A stretch of DNA of 64,000 nucleotides from Anaerolineales bacterium (GTDB lineage: Bacteria; Chloroflexota; Anaerolineae; Anaerolineales; Villigracilaceae), in NCBI GenBank assembly GCA_030834895.1, contig JAUQXA010000018.1, forward strand, positions 1-64,000, written 5' to 3'. A model generated the notes under the pieces. The model searched no databases. It saw nothing but the letters and a program-made list of their open reading frames with translations, and had not been told where the DNA came from. The translations under genes and the position numbers were made by a program. This document shows, in pieces, positions 42,583 through 51,281 of this stretch (its first letter is position 1; each line of letters begins with the position of its first letter).

Positions 42583-44502
42583 CTAAAAACCAACGACCAG
42601 TCGGACGCCAAGCATGGTCAACATGAACAGCAATTGCAAAGCGAACAACGCCGCGAAAACGTAGGCGACGTATGTCCATGCAGAAACGCCTTTGGGGCGC
42701 GAAGCGTGCGGACGGATTTTTCCGCCTTCAGCCATTGCCTTCGCTGAATCCGCTGCCTGCCCAAGGTCGTTCATCCACGCTACGCCCACCAATTCATCTT
42801 CGACGACGAGCCTGATTCCGTTGAAGGAGCGAATCCACGCCCCGGCCTTTTCGGGCGGATTCAACGCCAAAGTACCTGACATCACGAGGGCGTCGGCTTG
42901 CAAGTCAGCGGGGATTCCGTCGTTGACGTTCACCACCGTCAGCGGCAGCTTGGGGGCACGCTTGGCAAATGTCGCTTTGACTGATGCCACAAATCCACTG
43001 CCGTCATCCAGCACGACCAGTTTGAACTCCTGCTGTTTCTCTTCCAATGTATCGGCAGTCGCCACGCCATCCAGCCGCAGGGCGGACAGGTGATAGAGCA
43101 ACAGCACCACAAACCAAACCAAAATTTGCAGTGAATTAAGCGCGGACTTGGCGACATCGCTCACACCGCCGCCAAGCGCGGAGTTGATGAGCGTGAAGAT
43201 CAACGTTCCACCCGAAATCATCCCGCCGATGACGGAGGCAAACAATACCAGGTACAAATACGTCTTGCGGATGACGGAACGCCGCGCATGGTCACCGACC
43301 GAGCCTTCAGCGAGAGCATCAGCCTGCATGGGACGCCAGGTTAGCAACCAGAGAGGAAGTCCAGCTGCGAGTGCGCCGAGCGCCGTTGAAAGCGCAGACG
43401 CAAATCCGCCGCTGCTGAGATATGCCCGCGTGAAAAGCAGGTCAATCATCACCGAGACAAGGGAGATGACCGCAAAGAGGGTCGCGGCAAGACCGAGGAA
43501 GGAGAGGATGTAAAAATACAACCGCTTCTTGCCAGCACGGCGCGGAGAGTCTTCGTCAAAGGCGAATTGCTGGTCGAGCCATTTTCCGTAGTATGCCCAG
43601 ACGATGGCAAAAGGCACGCCGATGGAAATCGGTCCGCCGATGTCTTGAACGAACTCAGCTACTTTCTTGCCTTCGCCAAGCGCCTGCATCAGCAGCCTAT
43701 AAATGAGGTTGCCGCCAGCCGTCAGCACCACGATCACGCCACCGAGTGAAAGCACGTAGAGAACCCCGAGGCGCAGATAAGAGTCTTGTTCGGCTGATTC
43801 AGTCAAAACGTCCTGCAAAATTTTCCACGCAAAGAACCAAATGGGAGCGCCGACTACCAGCAGCGCAATCGCATTGACCGCCGTCTCCCGTCCCAACGCA
43901 CCAAGCACATTTCCAGCGGACAGGGTGAAGACATAATTCAACGCCTTCTGTGCGCCGTAGATCACCATCATCAAACCGTACAGCATCCAGATGAAGCGAT
44001 ACAGGCGGCGGATTTCGGTGAAAGATTCGGTTTCGGGAAGTGTGCGCCACTCGTCTTGCAGGGTCTTCCAAAAGTACGCAGCAATCAGCAGGTTGACAAT
44101 GATGGCGATGAGATTATCCACCCAAGTTTGCGTACCGCCGACAATGGCGCGGGTGACATAAATATTCGCGGCGGAGAGGAAGGTGCGGTCAATCAGCGCG
44201 AGCAGGTTTTGCACGGCGGGGATCAGAGTGCCAAGCAAAATCCCGTAAAAGAAAATGGCGCGGATGCCTGCCGTTTTTTCCTCGTCGTCCTTGGCGGAGG
44301 CGCGCTGCGCCCACAGCCAGTGGATGAGGAAAATCGGCACACCTACAAAGATGCGCGATAATGCCCCTGCCAGCGTGGATGTGTCGTTCGTGATTCTGTC
44401 CGCGCTGAAAATGGATCGCAGCAGGTCGATGACGCCCCAAGTCACCACTTCGATACTGATGATTGCAACAGCGTAAAAGTAAAGTCGTCTAATGGTTTTC
44501 AT
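42583..44502 (-). CDS. DUF5671 multi-repeat membrane protein
   Basis: The 639-residue protein consists of about four copies of a DUF5671 unit, each a run of three to four membrane helices opened by a pattern like RRLYFYAVAIISIEVVTWG, RRLYRFIWMLYGLMMVIYG or RKTYLYLVLFASVIGG, plus a soluble insert near residues 490-600 and a C-terminal helix. Function unknown. The ATG at 44502 has a GGGAG site; the frame upstream of it is translated repeat DNA and is excluded. Confidence 0.82.
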   Translation of the reverse strand: MKTIRRLYFYAVAIISIEVVTWGVIDLLRSIFSADRITNDTSTLAGALSRIFVGVPIFLIHWLWAQRASAKDDEEKTAGIRAIFFYGILLGTLIPAVQNLLALIDRTFLSAANIYVTRAIVGGTQTWVDNLIAIIVNLLIAAYFWKTLQDEWRTLPETESFTEIRRLYRFIWMLYGLMMVIYGAQKALNYVFTLSAGNVLGALGRETAVNAIALLVVGAPIWFFAWKILQDVLTESAEQDSYLRLGVLYVLSLGGVIVVLTAGGNLIYRLLMQALGEGKKVAEFVQDIGGPISIGVPFAIVWAYYGKWLDQQFAFDEDSPRRAGKKRLYFYILSFLGLAATLFAVISLVSVMIDLLFTRAYLSSGGFASALSTALGALAAGLPLWLLTWRPMQADALAEGSVGDHARRSVIRKTYLYLVLFASVIGGMISGGTLIFTLINSALGGGVSDVAKSALNSLQILVWFVVLLLYHLSALRLDGVATADTLEEKQQEFKLVVLDDGSGFVASVKATFAKRAPKLPLTVVNVNDGIPADLQADALVMSGTLALNPPEKAGAWIRSFNGIRLVVEDELVGVAWMNDLGQAADSAKAMAEGGKIRPHASRPKGVSAWTYVAYVFAALFALQLLFMLTMLGVRLVVGF

Positions 44503-44514
44503 AAGTCTGTCTCC

Positions 44515-44603
44515 CGTCATTGCGAGCCTGCGATAGCAGGCGAAGCAATCCCCACGTACGCAAGGAGATTGCTTCGGCGGAAGTGCGCCGCCTCGCAATG
44601 ACG
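44515..44603. repeat. MITE-like element with nested inverted repeats
   Basis: Ends CGTCATTGCGAG (44515-44526) and CTCGCAATGACG (44592-44603) are perfect inverted repeats; inside, GAAGCAATC (44542-44550) pairs with GATTGCTTC (44567-44575). About 89 bp, non-coding, in the leader of the DUF5671 gene. Confidence 0.78.
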
Positions 44604-44611
44604 CCACAAGG

Positions 44612-45088
44612 TTATGGCTTGAACGGTTCCTGATACCAGTCGTAGCCCCAGAAATTGAAGGGCATGGCGCTCAACTTCCACGCGCCGTTTTGTTGGACGA
44701 GCAGGGCGCGGTCTTCGCTGGCGTAGCGGCTGGAGAACGGGTCATTGACCGAGTAATAAACCGAGAGGGTTACAATCGCCTCGTCGCCGTTGATTTCCGC
44801 TGTCCCGACTTCCACGCCCGCGTCGGTGGGATTGACCGACCCGTTGAAGAAGGACTGGCGGAACTGCTCGTACGTCGGCTTGTTTTCGAGGTCGGCGAGA
44901 TAGCCGTAGGCTTTTTGATAATCCTTGTTCAAGATGGCAAGCACATAATTGTGAGTCACGCCTTCGGGAATGGAGTCGGCGATGTACTCGCTTTGACCAT
45001 CCTTCCGCAGGAAGAACAAAACCAGCGCCAGCAGAATCAACACGCCAATGCCGATGAGGATTCCAATCAGAAATTTATCCTGTTTCAT
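44612..45088 (-). CDS. Membrane-anchored NTF2/DUF4878-like protein
   Basis: The 158-residue protein has one N-terminal membrane helix (about 7-27) and a soluble domain with the DUF4878/lumazine-binding-like layout: VLAILNKDYQKAYGYL, then strands TAEINGDEAIVTLSVYY and ALLVQQNGAWKLSAMPF. Function is not known. It is followed by the DUF5671 gene across a MITE-like repeat. Confidence 0.65.
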   Translation of the reverse strand: MKQDKFLIGILIGIGVLILLALVLFFLRKDGQSEYIADSIPEGVTHNYVLAILNKDYQKAYGYLADLENKPTYEQFRQSFFNGSVNPTDAGVEVGTAEINGDEAIVTLSVYYSVNDPFSSRYASEDRALLVQQNGAWKLSAMPFNFWGYDWYQEPFKP

Positions 45089-45233
45089 AAATGCCTCCGA
45101 GTTAACTTCATTGTATGGGGTTCAGTGGATAAAAGCAAGCAAGGTGAAGCCTTAACCAAACCCTACTTAAGTGGGTGTTTTGATTTTCCAATCACGGTAT
45201 ACTTAATCCATCTTTTTTCACAAGGAGATTCCC

Positions 45234-47036
45234 ATGACCGTATCCGCTCCCCGCTGGGACCTGACCAACGTCTATCCCGCGCTAGATTCAAAGCAATTCA
45301 AAGCCGCCGTCAAACAATACAAGTCCATGCTGGATGAAATGGAAGTATTTTACAAAAAAGCCAGCAAGGCTGACGCCAAAACCGAACCAAAGAAACTGGG
45401 CAAACTGCTCGGCGAATCGGTGGACAGGTTCAACGCCATCTTCGAGCTTTCCAATACCATCCTGCCGTACATCGAGTCCTTCGTCACTACCGATTCACGC
45501 AACAAGGAAGCCATGCGCGCGCTCTCGGAGTTCGAACAGATGTCGGTACAGGCACACATCCTCAATACCAAGTTCCAGGCTTGGGTTGGAAAACTTGGCA
45601 AAGCTGCTGTCAAGAAAGCCGCCAAGTTCCACTCGTCCGCGAAGGCTCATGAGTTCGCGCTCAACGAAAGTGTGGAACAATCCAAGTATATGATGAGCGA
45701 AGCCGAGGAAGTGCTCGCCGCCGAGATGACCCTAAGCGGAGGCAACGCCTTTGGTAAGTTGCAGGGGACGGTCACTTCTCAGCTCTCTGCGGACTTCGAA
45801 CTCGACGGCAAGATGCAGAAACTACCTGCGCCCGCGTTGATCAACCTGCGCTCCCATCCCGACGAGCCAACCCGCCACCGTGGCTACGATGCGGAGAACA
45901 TCCTCTGGGCTGGAGTTCAGGAGACTCTCACTGCCTGTATGAACGGGGTCAAGGGTGAGGCAATCACCCTCAACAAAAAGCGCAGACGCGAAGATGCCAT
46001 CCACGCTTCGATTGACAATTCCCGCATGGACCGCGCAACGCTCAACGCCATGCTCGGCGCGATGAAGGATTCCTTCCCGATGTTCCGCAAGTATTTCAAG
46101 CATAAGGCAAAACTGCTTGGCAAGGAAAAGCTCGCCTGGTGGGACCTTTTCGCCCCGATGGGCAAAACAGATAAAGTCTATTCGTGGGAGGAAGCGCGCG
46201 ACTTCATCGTGGAAAACTTTAACAAGTTCTCGCCCGAACTTGGGACTTTCGCCCGCCGCGCCTTCGACAACAACTGGATCGACGGCGAACAGCGTGATGG
46301 CAAACGCGGCGGCGCGTTCTGTATGGGCGTATCCAGAGTAAGGGAAAGCCGCATCCTCAGCAACTTTGATGGCTCGTTCGACCAGGTCAGCACGCTGGCA
46401 CATGAACTCGGTCACGCCTTCCACAACGAATGCGCTTATCAGGCAAACAAGACCGAAATGCAGCAAGCCACTCCGATGACCCTTGCGGAAACGGCATCCA
46501 TCATGTGCGAGACCATCGTCGCACAGGCTGCGCTGGCTCAAACCACCGATCCGCAGGAAGCGCTCGCCATTCTCGAAGCGCAGTTGAACGGCGCTTCGCA
46601 GGTTGTGGTGGACATCTATTCACGCTACCTCTTTGAGACCGAGGTCTTCGAGCGACGCGCGAAAGCTGAACTCTCCGCCGACGACTTGAACGACATCATG
46701 GAGCGCGCCCAGAAGGCAACCTACGGCGATGGCTTGGACGAACGCTGCCTGCAAAAGTTCATGTGGACCTGGAAGCCGCATTACTATGACTCAGGCTTGT
46801 CGTTCTATAACTATCCCTATGCCTTCGGCTTGCTCTTCGCCACGGGTTTGTACGCCGTCTACCAGAAACGCGGCGCGGACTTCGTGCCTGATTACAAGAA
46901 CCTGCTCGCTTCCACGGGCGAGGAACGCGCGGCAGAACTCGCCGACCGCTTCGGCATCAATATCCGCACCAAAAAGTTTTGGGCGGACAGCCTCGCCATC
47001 ATCGGCAAACAGGTCGAACGATATTGCGAATTGTAA
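45234..47036 (+). CDS. pepF: Oligoendopeptidase F (M3 metallopeptidase)
   Basis: The 600-residue M3 peptidase has the zinc motif HELGH near residue 390 (TLAHELGHAFHNE), followed by PMTLAETASIMCETIV that supplies the third ligand, and the C-terminal YDSGLSFYNYPYAFGLLFATGLY. It cleaves short peptides in the cytoplasm; no signal peptide is seen. AAGGAG precedes the ATG. A terminator hairpin follows within 15 bp. Confidence 0.96.
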   Translation: MTVSAPRWDLTNVYPALDSKQFKAAVKQYKSMLDEMEVFYKKASKADAKTEPKKLGKLLGESVDRFNAIFELSNTILPYIESFVTTDSRNKEAMRALSEFEQMSVQAHILNTKFQAWVGKLGKAAVKKAAKFHSSAKAHEFALNESVEQSKYMMSEAEEVLAAEMTLSGGNAFGKLQGTVTSQLSADFELDGKMQKLPAPALINLRSHPDEPTRHRGYDAENILWAGVQETLTACMNGVKGEAITLNKKRRREDAIHASIDNSRMDRATLNAMLGAMKDSFPMFRKYFKHKAKLLGKEKLAWWDLFAPMGKTDKVYSWEEARDFIVENFNKFSPELGTFARRAFDNNWIDGEQRDGKRGGAFCMGVSRVRESRILSNFDGSFDQVSTLAHELGHAFHNECAYQANKTEMQQATPMTLAETASIMCETIVAQAALAQTTDPQEALAILEAQLNGASQVVVDIYSRYLFETEVFERRAKAELSADDLNDIMERAQKATYGDGLDERCLQKFMWTWKPHYYDSGLSFYNYPYAFGLLFATGLYAVYQKRGADFVPDYKNLLASTGEERAAELADRFGINIRTKKFWADSLAIIGKQVERYCEL

Positions 47037-47046
47037 TAGATCAAAT

Positions 47047-47078
47047 CTCCGAAGCGTCAAAAACTTCGGAGGTTTTTT
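47047..47078 (+). terminator. Terminator hairpin that contains the ribosome binding site of the next gene
   Basis: CTCCGAAG (47047-47054) pairs with CTTCGGAG (47064-47071), then a T-run. The descending arm includes GGAGG, the only good ribosome binding site for the rhodanese gene starting at 47083. Confidence 0.75.
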
Positions 47079-47082
47079 ATTT

Positions 47083-47499
47083 ATGCCAAACAAACCATAC
47101 TTTATTGTTGTCATCGTTTTACTGGTATTCCTCTCCGCCTGCGCATCGCAAGCCCCGCAAATTCCACAGACCGAGGATGCCGTCCCGCGTGTGACGGTTG
47201 AAGAAGCAAAGTCCGCATTTGAAGATGGCAAAGCAATCATCGTGGATGTGCGGAGCGCGGAATCCTACGCGGCAGGTCATGCGGCTGGCGCAATTTCCAT
47301 TCCGCTGGCTGAGTTCGAGAACAACATCGACAGCCTGCCCCTCGACAAAGACCAGTGGATCATCACCTACTGTACCTGACTGAACGAGCACACGAGCGCC
47401 CGTGCGGCGTTCCTCCTCTTGCAGAACGGTTACACCAAAGCCAGGCCCATCCTCGGCGGATTAACCGCCTGGAAAGAAGCGGGATACCCAATCGAATAA
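47083..47499 (+). CDS. Rhodanese-like lipoprotein, predicted selenoprotein (UGA at codon 99)
   Basis: Reading the in-frame TGA at 47377-47379 as selenocysteine joins two open stretches into a 138-residue rhodanese domain with a lipoprotein signal (lipobox LSAC, Cys20). Before the TGA come VTVEEAKSAFEDGKAIIVDVRSAESYAAGHAAGAISIPLAEF and WIITYCT; after it come LNEHTSARAAFLLLQNGY and LGGLTAWKEAGYPIE. Sec99 occupies the position of the catalytic cysteine (common form YCxCPNEHTSARAA). The stop overlaps the cupin start (TAATG). A nonsense pseudogene is possible but the frame is otherwise intact. Confidence 0.87.
47391..47404 (+). promoter_or_regulatory. SECIS-like hairpin downstream of the UGA in the rhodanese gene
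   Basis: CACG (47391-47394) pairs with CGTG (47401-47404) around loop AGCGCC, which starts 16 bases after the UGA with G at its second base. An alternative GCAC/GTGC stem (47388-47391/47402-47405) is also possible. The fit to the bacterial SECIS model is weaker than in the redoxin gene. Confidence 0.5.
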
Positions 47500-47810
47500 T
47501 GAATACACCGACTCTCACCCCGTGGGTTGGTTCTGACCCTCCAACTCAATCCATGCTCTGGAAGTTGATGGTCGCCGAGGGACTCGATCCCTATGTCTGG
47601 TCAAACGAACCACTTTACACCTATGTCGCCCACACACATCCCAGGCACAAGGTTTTGTATGTGGTGCAGGGCAGCATCACCTTCGGTCTGCCTGAGCTCG
47701 GTCAATCGCTGACGATGAAAGCAGGTGATCGCCTCGATCTCCCTGCGGACACTTTGCACGATGCACATGTCGGAGCGCAGGGTGTAGTTTGTTTGGAAGG
47801 GTACAAATAA
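47499..47810 (+). CDS. Small cupin-domain protein
   Basis: The 103-residue protein has the two cupin boxes: HTHPRHKVLYVVQGSITFGL (metal-binding His pair) and a later AGDRLDLPADTLHDAHVG. Single-domain cupins bind a metal and act in sugar, sulfur or regulatory chemistry; the substrate is unknown. Its start overlaps the selenoprotein stop by one base, so translation of the cupin probably depends on reading through the UGA upstream. Confidence 0.82.
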   Translation: MNTPTLTPWVGSDPPTQSMLWKLMVAEGLDPYVWSNEPLYTYVAHTHPRHKVLYVVQGSITFGLPELGQSLTMKAGDRLDLPADTLHDAHVGAQGVVCLEGYK

Positions 47811-47814
47811 AATT

Positions 47815-47890
47815 CTTCACCACAGAGACTACAAAGATCACAGAGAAAATCTTTTAAAACCCTCTGTGGACTCTGTGCGCTCTGTGATCA
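47815..47890. repeat. CACAGAG/CTCTGTG dispersed repeat
   Basis: CACCACAGAGACTACAAAGA and CCTCTGTGGACTCTGTGCGC form an imperfect inverted repeat in the gap between the cupin and acyl-CoA dehydrogenase genes. Confidence 0.6.
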
Positions 47891-47902
47891 AATCTTTTTC
47901 AC

Positions 47903-48754
47903 CTACGAAAACGCCTGCAACCCCGTCTGCGCTCTCCCTAAAATTAACGCATGAATATCGTTCGTGCCTTCATAGGTATTCACTGATTCCAAATTCATCA
48001 CATGGCGGATGACGTGATACTCATCCGAGATGCCGTTCGCGCCATGCATATCGCGGGCTTGACGCGCAATCTCCAACGCCTTGCCGCATGAGTTGCGTTT
48101 GACCAGCGAGATCATCTCAGGGGTGACTTTATCCTCGTCCAGCAAACGTCCCACACGCAAAACAGCTTGCAGCCCAATCGTAATTTCCGTCATCATATTC
48201 GTAAGCTTCAACTGGATCAATTGGTTTGCCGCCAGCGGACGTCCAAACTGCGGACGATCCAGCGTGTACTGCCGCGCTGCGTGCCAACAGAATTCCGCAG
48301 CACCCAATGCACCCCAGGCAATTCCGTAGCGGGCTTTGTTCAAACATCCAAAAGGACCTTTCAAGCCTGCGACATTAGGCAGCAGGTTTTCGTCTGAGAC
48401 AAAGACCTCGTTCATCACGATCTCACCCGTCGAACTGGCGCGTAGACTGAACTTCCCTTCGATCTTTGGCGCGCTCAAACCTTGCATTCCTTTTTCAAGG
48501 ATGAAGCCGCGAATCTCACCGTCCTTGCCTGCGCCGCCGTATTCCTCCGGGATGGTCGGGCCGAGGAAACCCATCGCTCCCATTTCATCCATGATGGCGC
48601 GGTCAAAGGTCTCGCTGCGATTCGCTTCGAGAATGCGCGGCATCAACTTATCCTGACAGAAGCGCCTTGCCGTATCGCGAATCATGCGCTCTTCATCGGT
48701 CAACTGGTCGTTGAATAGGAAAGGGTCGTCCCATTTGAAGACTTGTTTTGACAT
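47903..48754 (-). CDS. Glutaryl-CoA dehydrogenase-like acyl-CoA dehydrogenase with internal deletion
   Basis: The 283-residue protein has the N-terminal helical part ([19 protein letters not shown] to IPEEYGGAG) and the C-terminal part of glutaryl-CoA-type enzymes ([58 protein letters not shown] with the catalytic Glu of TYEGT). The middle beta domain is missing: GGAG joins directly to [13 protein letters not shown], losing about 100 residues including the FAD-binding WITN-like strand. Frame is kept. It may be inactive, an assembly error, or an unusual variant. Confidence 0.8.
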   Translation of the reverse strand: MSKQVFKWDDPFLFNDQLTDEERMIRDTARRFCQDKLMPRILEANRSETFDRAIMDEMGAMGFLGPTIPEEYGGAGKDGEIRGFILEKGMQGLSAPKIEGKFSLRASSTGEIVMNEVFVSDENLLPNVAGLKGPFGCLNKARYGIAWGALGAAEFCWHAARQYTLDRPQFGRPLAANQLIQLKLTNMMTEITIGLQAVLRVGRLLDEDKVTPEMISLVKRNSCGKALEIARQARDMHGANGISDEYHVIRHVMNLESVNTYEGTNDIHALILGRAQTGLQAFS

Positions 48755-48839
48755 GTCAGCCTCGGGGGTAGTGATTAGAGAATGGAAAGCAGGAAATAGT
48801 GTGATTCGATTGTATCAAACATCCCCGTAGAAAAAGAAA

Positions 48840-48867
48840 ACAGGATGTGCCTTGCGACACATCCTGT
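48840..48867 (-). terminator. Terminator after gdhA
   Basis: ACAGGATGTG (48840-48849) pairs with CACATCCTGT (48858-48867); on the minus strand a T-rich run follows. Confidence 0.85.
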
Positions 48868-48904
48868 CAATCAATCTCTACTATCTATTTATCTATACTC
48901 TGAA

Positions 48905-50191
48905 TTACAACCAGCCGCGGAGTTCCATCGCCTTCACCACACGATCAATGGCGACCATGTAGGCGGCATCGCGCATATAAACCTTTTCCTTCTCACTGCG
49001 GTCGAGCACACCGTGGAAGGCGGAGGTCATCTTCTGGTCGAGTTTTTCGAGCACTTCTTCCTTGCTCCAGTAGAAGTTCATGTCGTTCTGAACTTGTTCG
49101 AAGTAGGAGCAAGTCACACCACCGGCGTTGCAGAGGAAGTCGGGGATGTTGAAGATGTTGTTCTTCTTGAAGGCTTCGTCAGCCTCGGGGGTGCAGGGTC
49201 CGTTTGCGCCTTCAGCCACGATCTTGACGCTCTTGGAAATCTTGCCGACCGTATCCGCATTGACCTGTCCTTCGATCGCGGCGGGAATCAACACATTGGC
49301 TTCCTTGCTGATCCAGAGATCGCCGTCTTCGATAACATAGCCCGCATCCTGCGCCTTCGCCTTGTCAATCGTGCCGTACTGATCCACGATGGAGAGCAGG
49401 AATTTCGGATCGATGCCACCCTTCTTGCTGTAAGTATAAGACTTCTTGTCATGGCGGTCATAGCAGGCGACACAAGCCACAGTTCCGCCGAGCATTTCGA
49501 CGAAGCCGATGGATGCATACTGTGAGACATTGCCAAAGCCCTGGATCGCAGCAACGGATTTCTTGGGATCGATGCCGAGGTGCTTCATCGCTTCGCGCAC
49601 GGTGTAGATGACGCCGTAGCCGGTGGCTTCGGTACGTCCGAGGGATCCGCCGCCGCCAAGGGGCTTGCCGGTGAATACGCCTGGAGTGTACTGACCGACG
49701 AGGCGGGAATATTCATCCATCATCCAGCCCATCATCTGGGGAGTGGTGCCAACGTCAGGAGCGGGCACGTCGTTGCGGGGGCCGATGTTCTTCCACATCA
49801 CGCGTACCCAACCACGGCACAGTTCTTCCTTTTCGCGGACAGACAGGGTGGAGGGATCAACAATGATACCACCCTTGCCACCGCCGAGGGGGATGTCTGC
49901 CACGGCGCATTTCCAGGTCATCCATGTGGCGAGAGCGCGCACGGTGTCGAGGGTTTCAGCGGGGTGGAAGCGGATACCGCCCTTGTTGGGACCGCGGGCA
50001 TCGTTATGTTGTACACGGAACCCCTGAAAGACGCGCATGCTGCCATCGTCCATGCGGACCGGAATGCGGAATGCAAATTCACGCATGGGCCAGCGCAGAA
50101 CTTCGGAAACGCCGGCATCCAGTTTGAGCTGCTTGGCAACGCCATCAAACTGTTTCTGCGCCATTTCAAAAGCATTGAGTTGTCCTGACAT
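48905..50191 (-). CDS. gdhA: Glutamate dehydrogenase (Glu/Leu/Phe/Val family)
   Basis: The 428-residue protein has the conserved GGGKGGIIVDPSTLS (substrate lysine), WKNIGPRNDVPAPDVGTTPQMMGWMMDEYS and the NAD(P) fold VAAIQGFGNVSQYASIG. It interconverts glutamate and 2-oxoglutarate plus ammonia. GAGAAC precedes the ATG. The 258-bp region upstream (50192-50449) holds a GC-rich hairpin (50238-50267) and an AT-rich promoter region, with nothing else recognised. Confidence 0.95.
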   Translation of the reverse strand: MSGQLNAFEMAQKQFDGVAKQLKLDAGVSEVLRWPMREFAFRIPVRMDDGSMRVFQGFRVQHNDARGPNKGGIRFHPAETLDTVRALATWMTWKCAVADIPLGGGKGGIIVDPSTLSVREKEELCRGWVRVMWKNIGPRNDVPAPDVGTTPQMMGWMMDEYSRLVGQYTPGVFTGKPLGGGGSLGRTEATGYGVIYTVREAMKHLGIDPKKSVAAIQGFGNVSQYASIGFVEMLGGTVACVACYDRHDKKSYTYSKKGGIDPKFLLSIVDQYGTIDKAKAQDAGYVIEDGDLWISKEANVLIPAAIEGQVNADTVGKISKSVKIVAEGANGPCTPEADEAFKKNNIFNIPDFLCNAGGVTCSYFEQVQNDMNFYWSKEEVLEKLDQKMTSAFHGVLDRSEKEKVYMRDAAYMVAIDRVVKAMELRGWL

Positions 50192-50237
50192 ATTGTTCTC
50201 CTAGTAAAGAGTTTGGTAATGAGTTTTACGAAAAGAT

Positions 50238-50267
50238 AAGCGGGCACCCCAGACAGGGCGCCCGCTT
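50238..50267. terminator. GC-rich hairpin between gdhA and the enoyl-CoA hydratase
   Basis: AAGCGGGC (50238-50245) pairs with GCCCGCTT (50260-50267). The T-run on the minus strand is weak. Confidence 0.55.
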
Positions 50268-50449
50268 TAGACACAAGTTATGTCAACATACTGAGGCATG
50301 GGATATTAATCCAATTCAGTTTACTTTCAAACTTTACACGAAAAGAGGAGGCAAGTCAATATGACATAAATCCGATTATCTTTGACGGAATGTGATGTCT
50401 TTCACATTAAATCGAAGGAAAAATCGCCAAAACGGAAAAAAATAATGCA

Positions 50450-51217
50450 CTATCCAAATTTTGGTGTTCGTTTTTCGAGAAAGGCAGATACTCCGTCTTG
50501 ATGCTCGGCCGACCTCCCTGCCTCATCCTGCAAAAGACCCTCATAGTTCAACACATCCTCAAGATTAGGCAGTATGGCATGATTAAAGGACTTCTTGCCC
50601 AACGCGAACGCTCCCATTGGTCCCGCCGCCAATCTGTCAGCAGTTTTCATTACCAGTTGGTCAAAGTCAGTGTCAGCCACTTGATTGACCATGCCCCATG
50701 CCAAAGCTTGCTCCACCGTGATGGGTTTGTTGGAATAGAAATATTCCTGTGTGCGCCCCAAGCCGATGTAGACGGGCAACAGCAGGGAAACGCCTGAATC
50801 AGGCGCAAGCCCAATACCGCTGAAACCCACAACAAAATATGCGCTGGATTTTGCAATCCGCAGGTCACAAGCCAGCGCCACGCCAAACGCCGCCCCCGCG
50901 CAGGGACCGTTCACCGCCGCGACGACAGGTTTGCCCATATTGCGAATCTGCAAGACAAGCGGATTATATGTTTTCTCCAAATGCTCGCGGTAGGAAATCA
51001 CGTCACTTCGCTGCATTTCGGAAATATCCTGCCCGGCACTGAAGACGTCACCCGCACCCGTCAACACCACACAGCGCACCTGTGGATCCTGCTCCGCATT
51101 GGCAAGCGCCTCGCGCAATTCGTTTACCATGCCGAGGTTGAAGGCGTTGGCGCGTTCGGGGCGATTCAGCGTCAGGATAACAGAACCAGATTGAGGCGTG
51201 ACAAGGATTGCAGTCAT
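50450..51217 (-). CDS. Enoyl-CoA hydratase/isomerase family protein
   Basis: The 255-residue crotonase-fold protein has NRPERANAFNLGM, AGDVFSAGQDISEM (oxyanion hole), AAVNGPCAGAAFGVALACDLRIA and the GIGLAPDSGVSLLLP region. In this last region the second glutamate usual for hydratases is Asp/Ser, so an isomerase or other crotonase activity is possible. Start ATG 51217 is chosen for GGAGGA just before it. Probably acts in acyl-CoA degradation, near an acyl-CoA dehydrogenase gene. Confidence 0.9.
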   Translation of the reverse strand: MTAILVTPQSGSVILTLNRPERANAFNLGMVNELREALANAEQDPQVRCVVLTGAGDVFSAGQDISEMQRSDVISYREHLEKTYNPLVLQIRNMGKPVVAAVNGPCAGAAFGVALACDLRIAKSSAYFVVGFSGIGLAPDSGVSLLLPVYIGLGRTQEYFYSNKPITVEQALAWGMVNQVADTDFDQLVMKTADRLAAGPMGAFALGKKSFNHAILPNLEDVLNYEGLLQDEAGRSAEHQDGVSAFLEKRTPKFG

Positions 51218-51232
51218 TTGTCCTCCAAATAA

Positions 51233-51272
51233 AAAATGACAGTCACCCACTTCCGCAGGTGACTGTCATTTT
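51233..51272. terminator. Terminator before the enoyl-CoA hydratase
   Basis: AAAATGACAGTCACC (51233-51247) pairs with GGTGACTGTCATTTT (51258-51272). It ends the small upstream gene. Confidence 0.92.
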
Positions 51273-51281
51273 CAAGAAAAT

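Noticed and set aside
44503..44607. N-terminal extension of the DUF5671 protein
   Set aside because: It is translated from the MITE-like repeat; the ATG at 44502 has a proper ribosome binding site.
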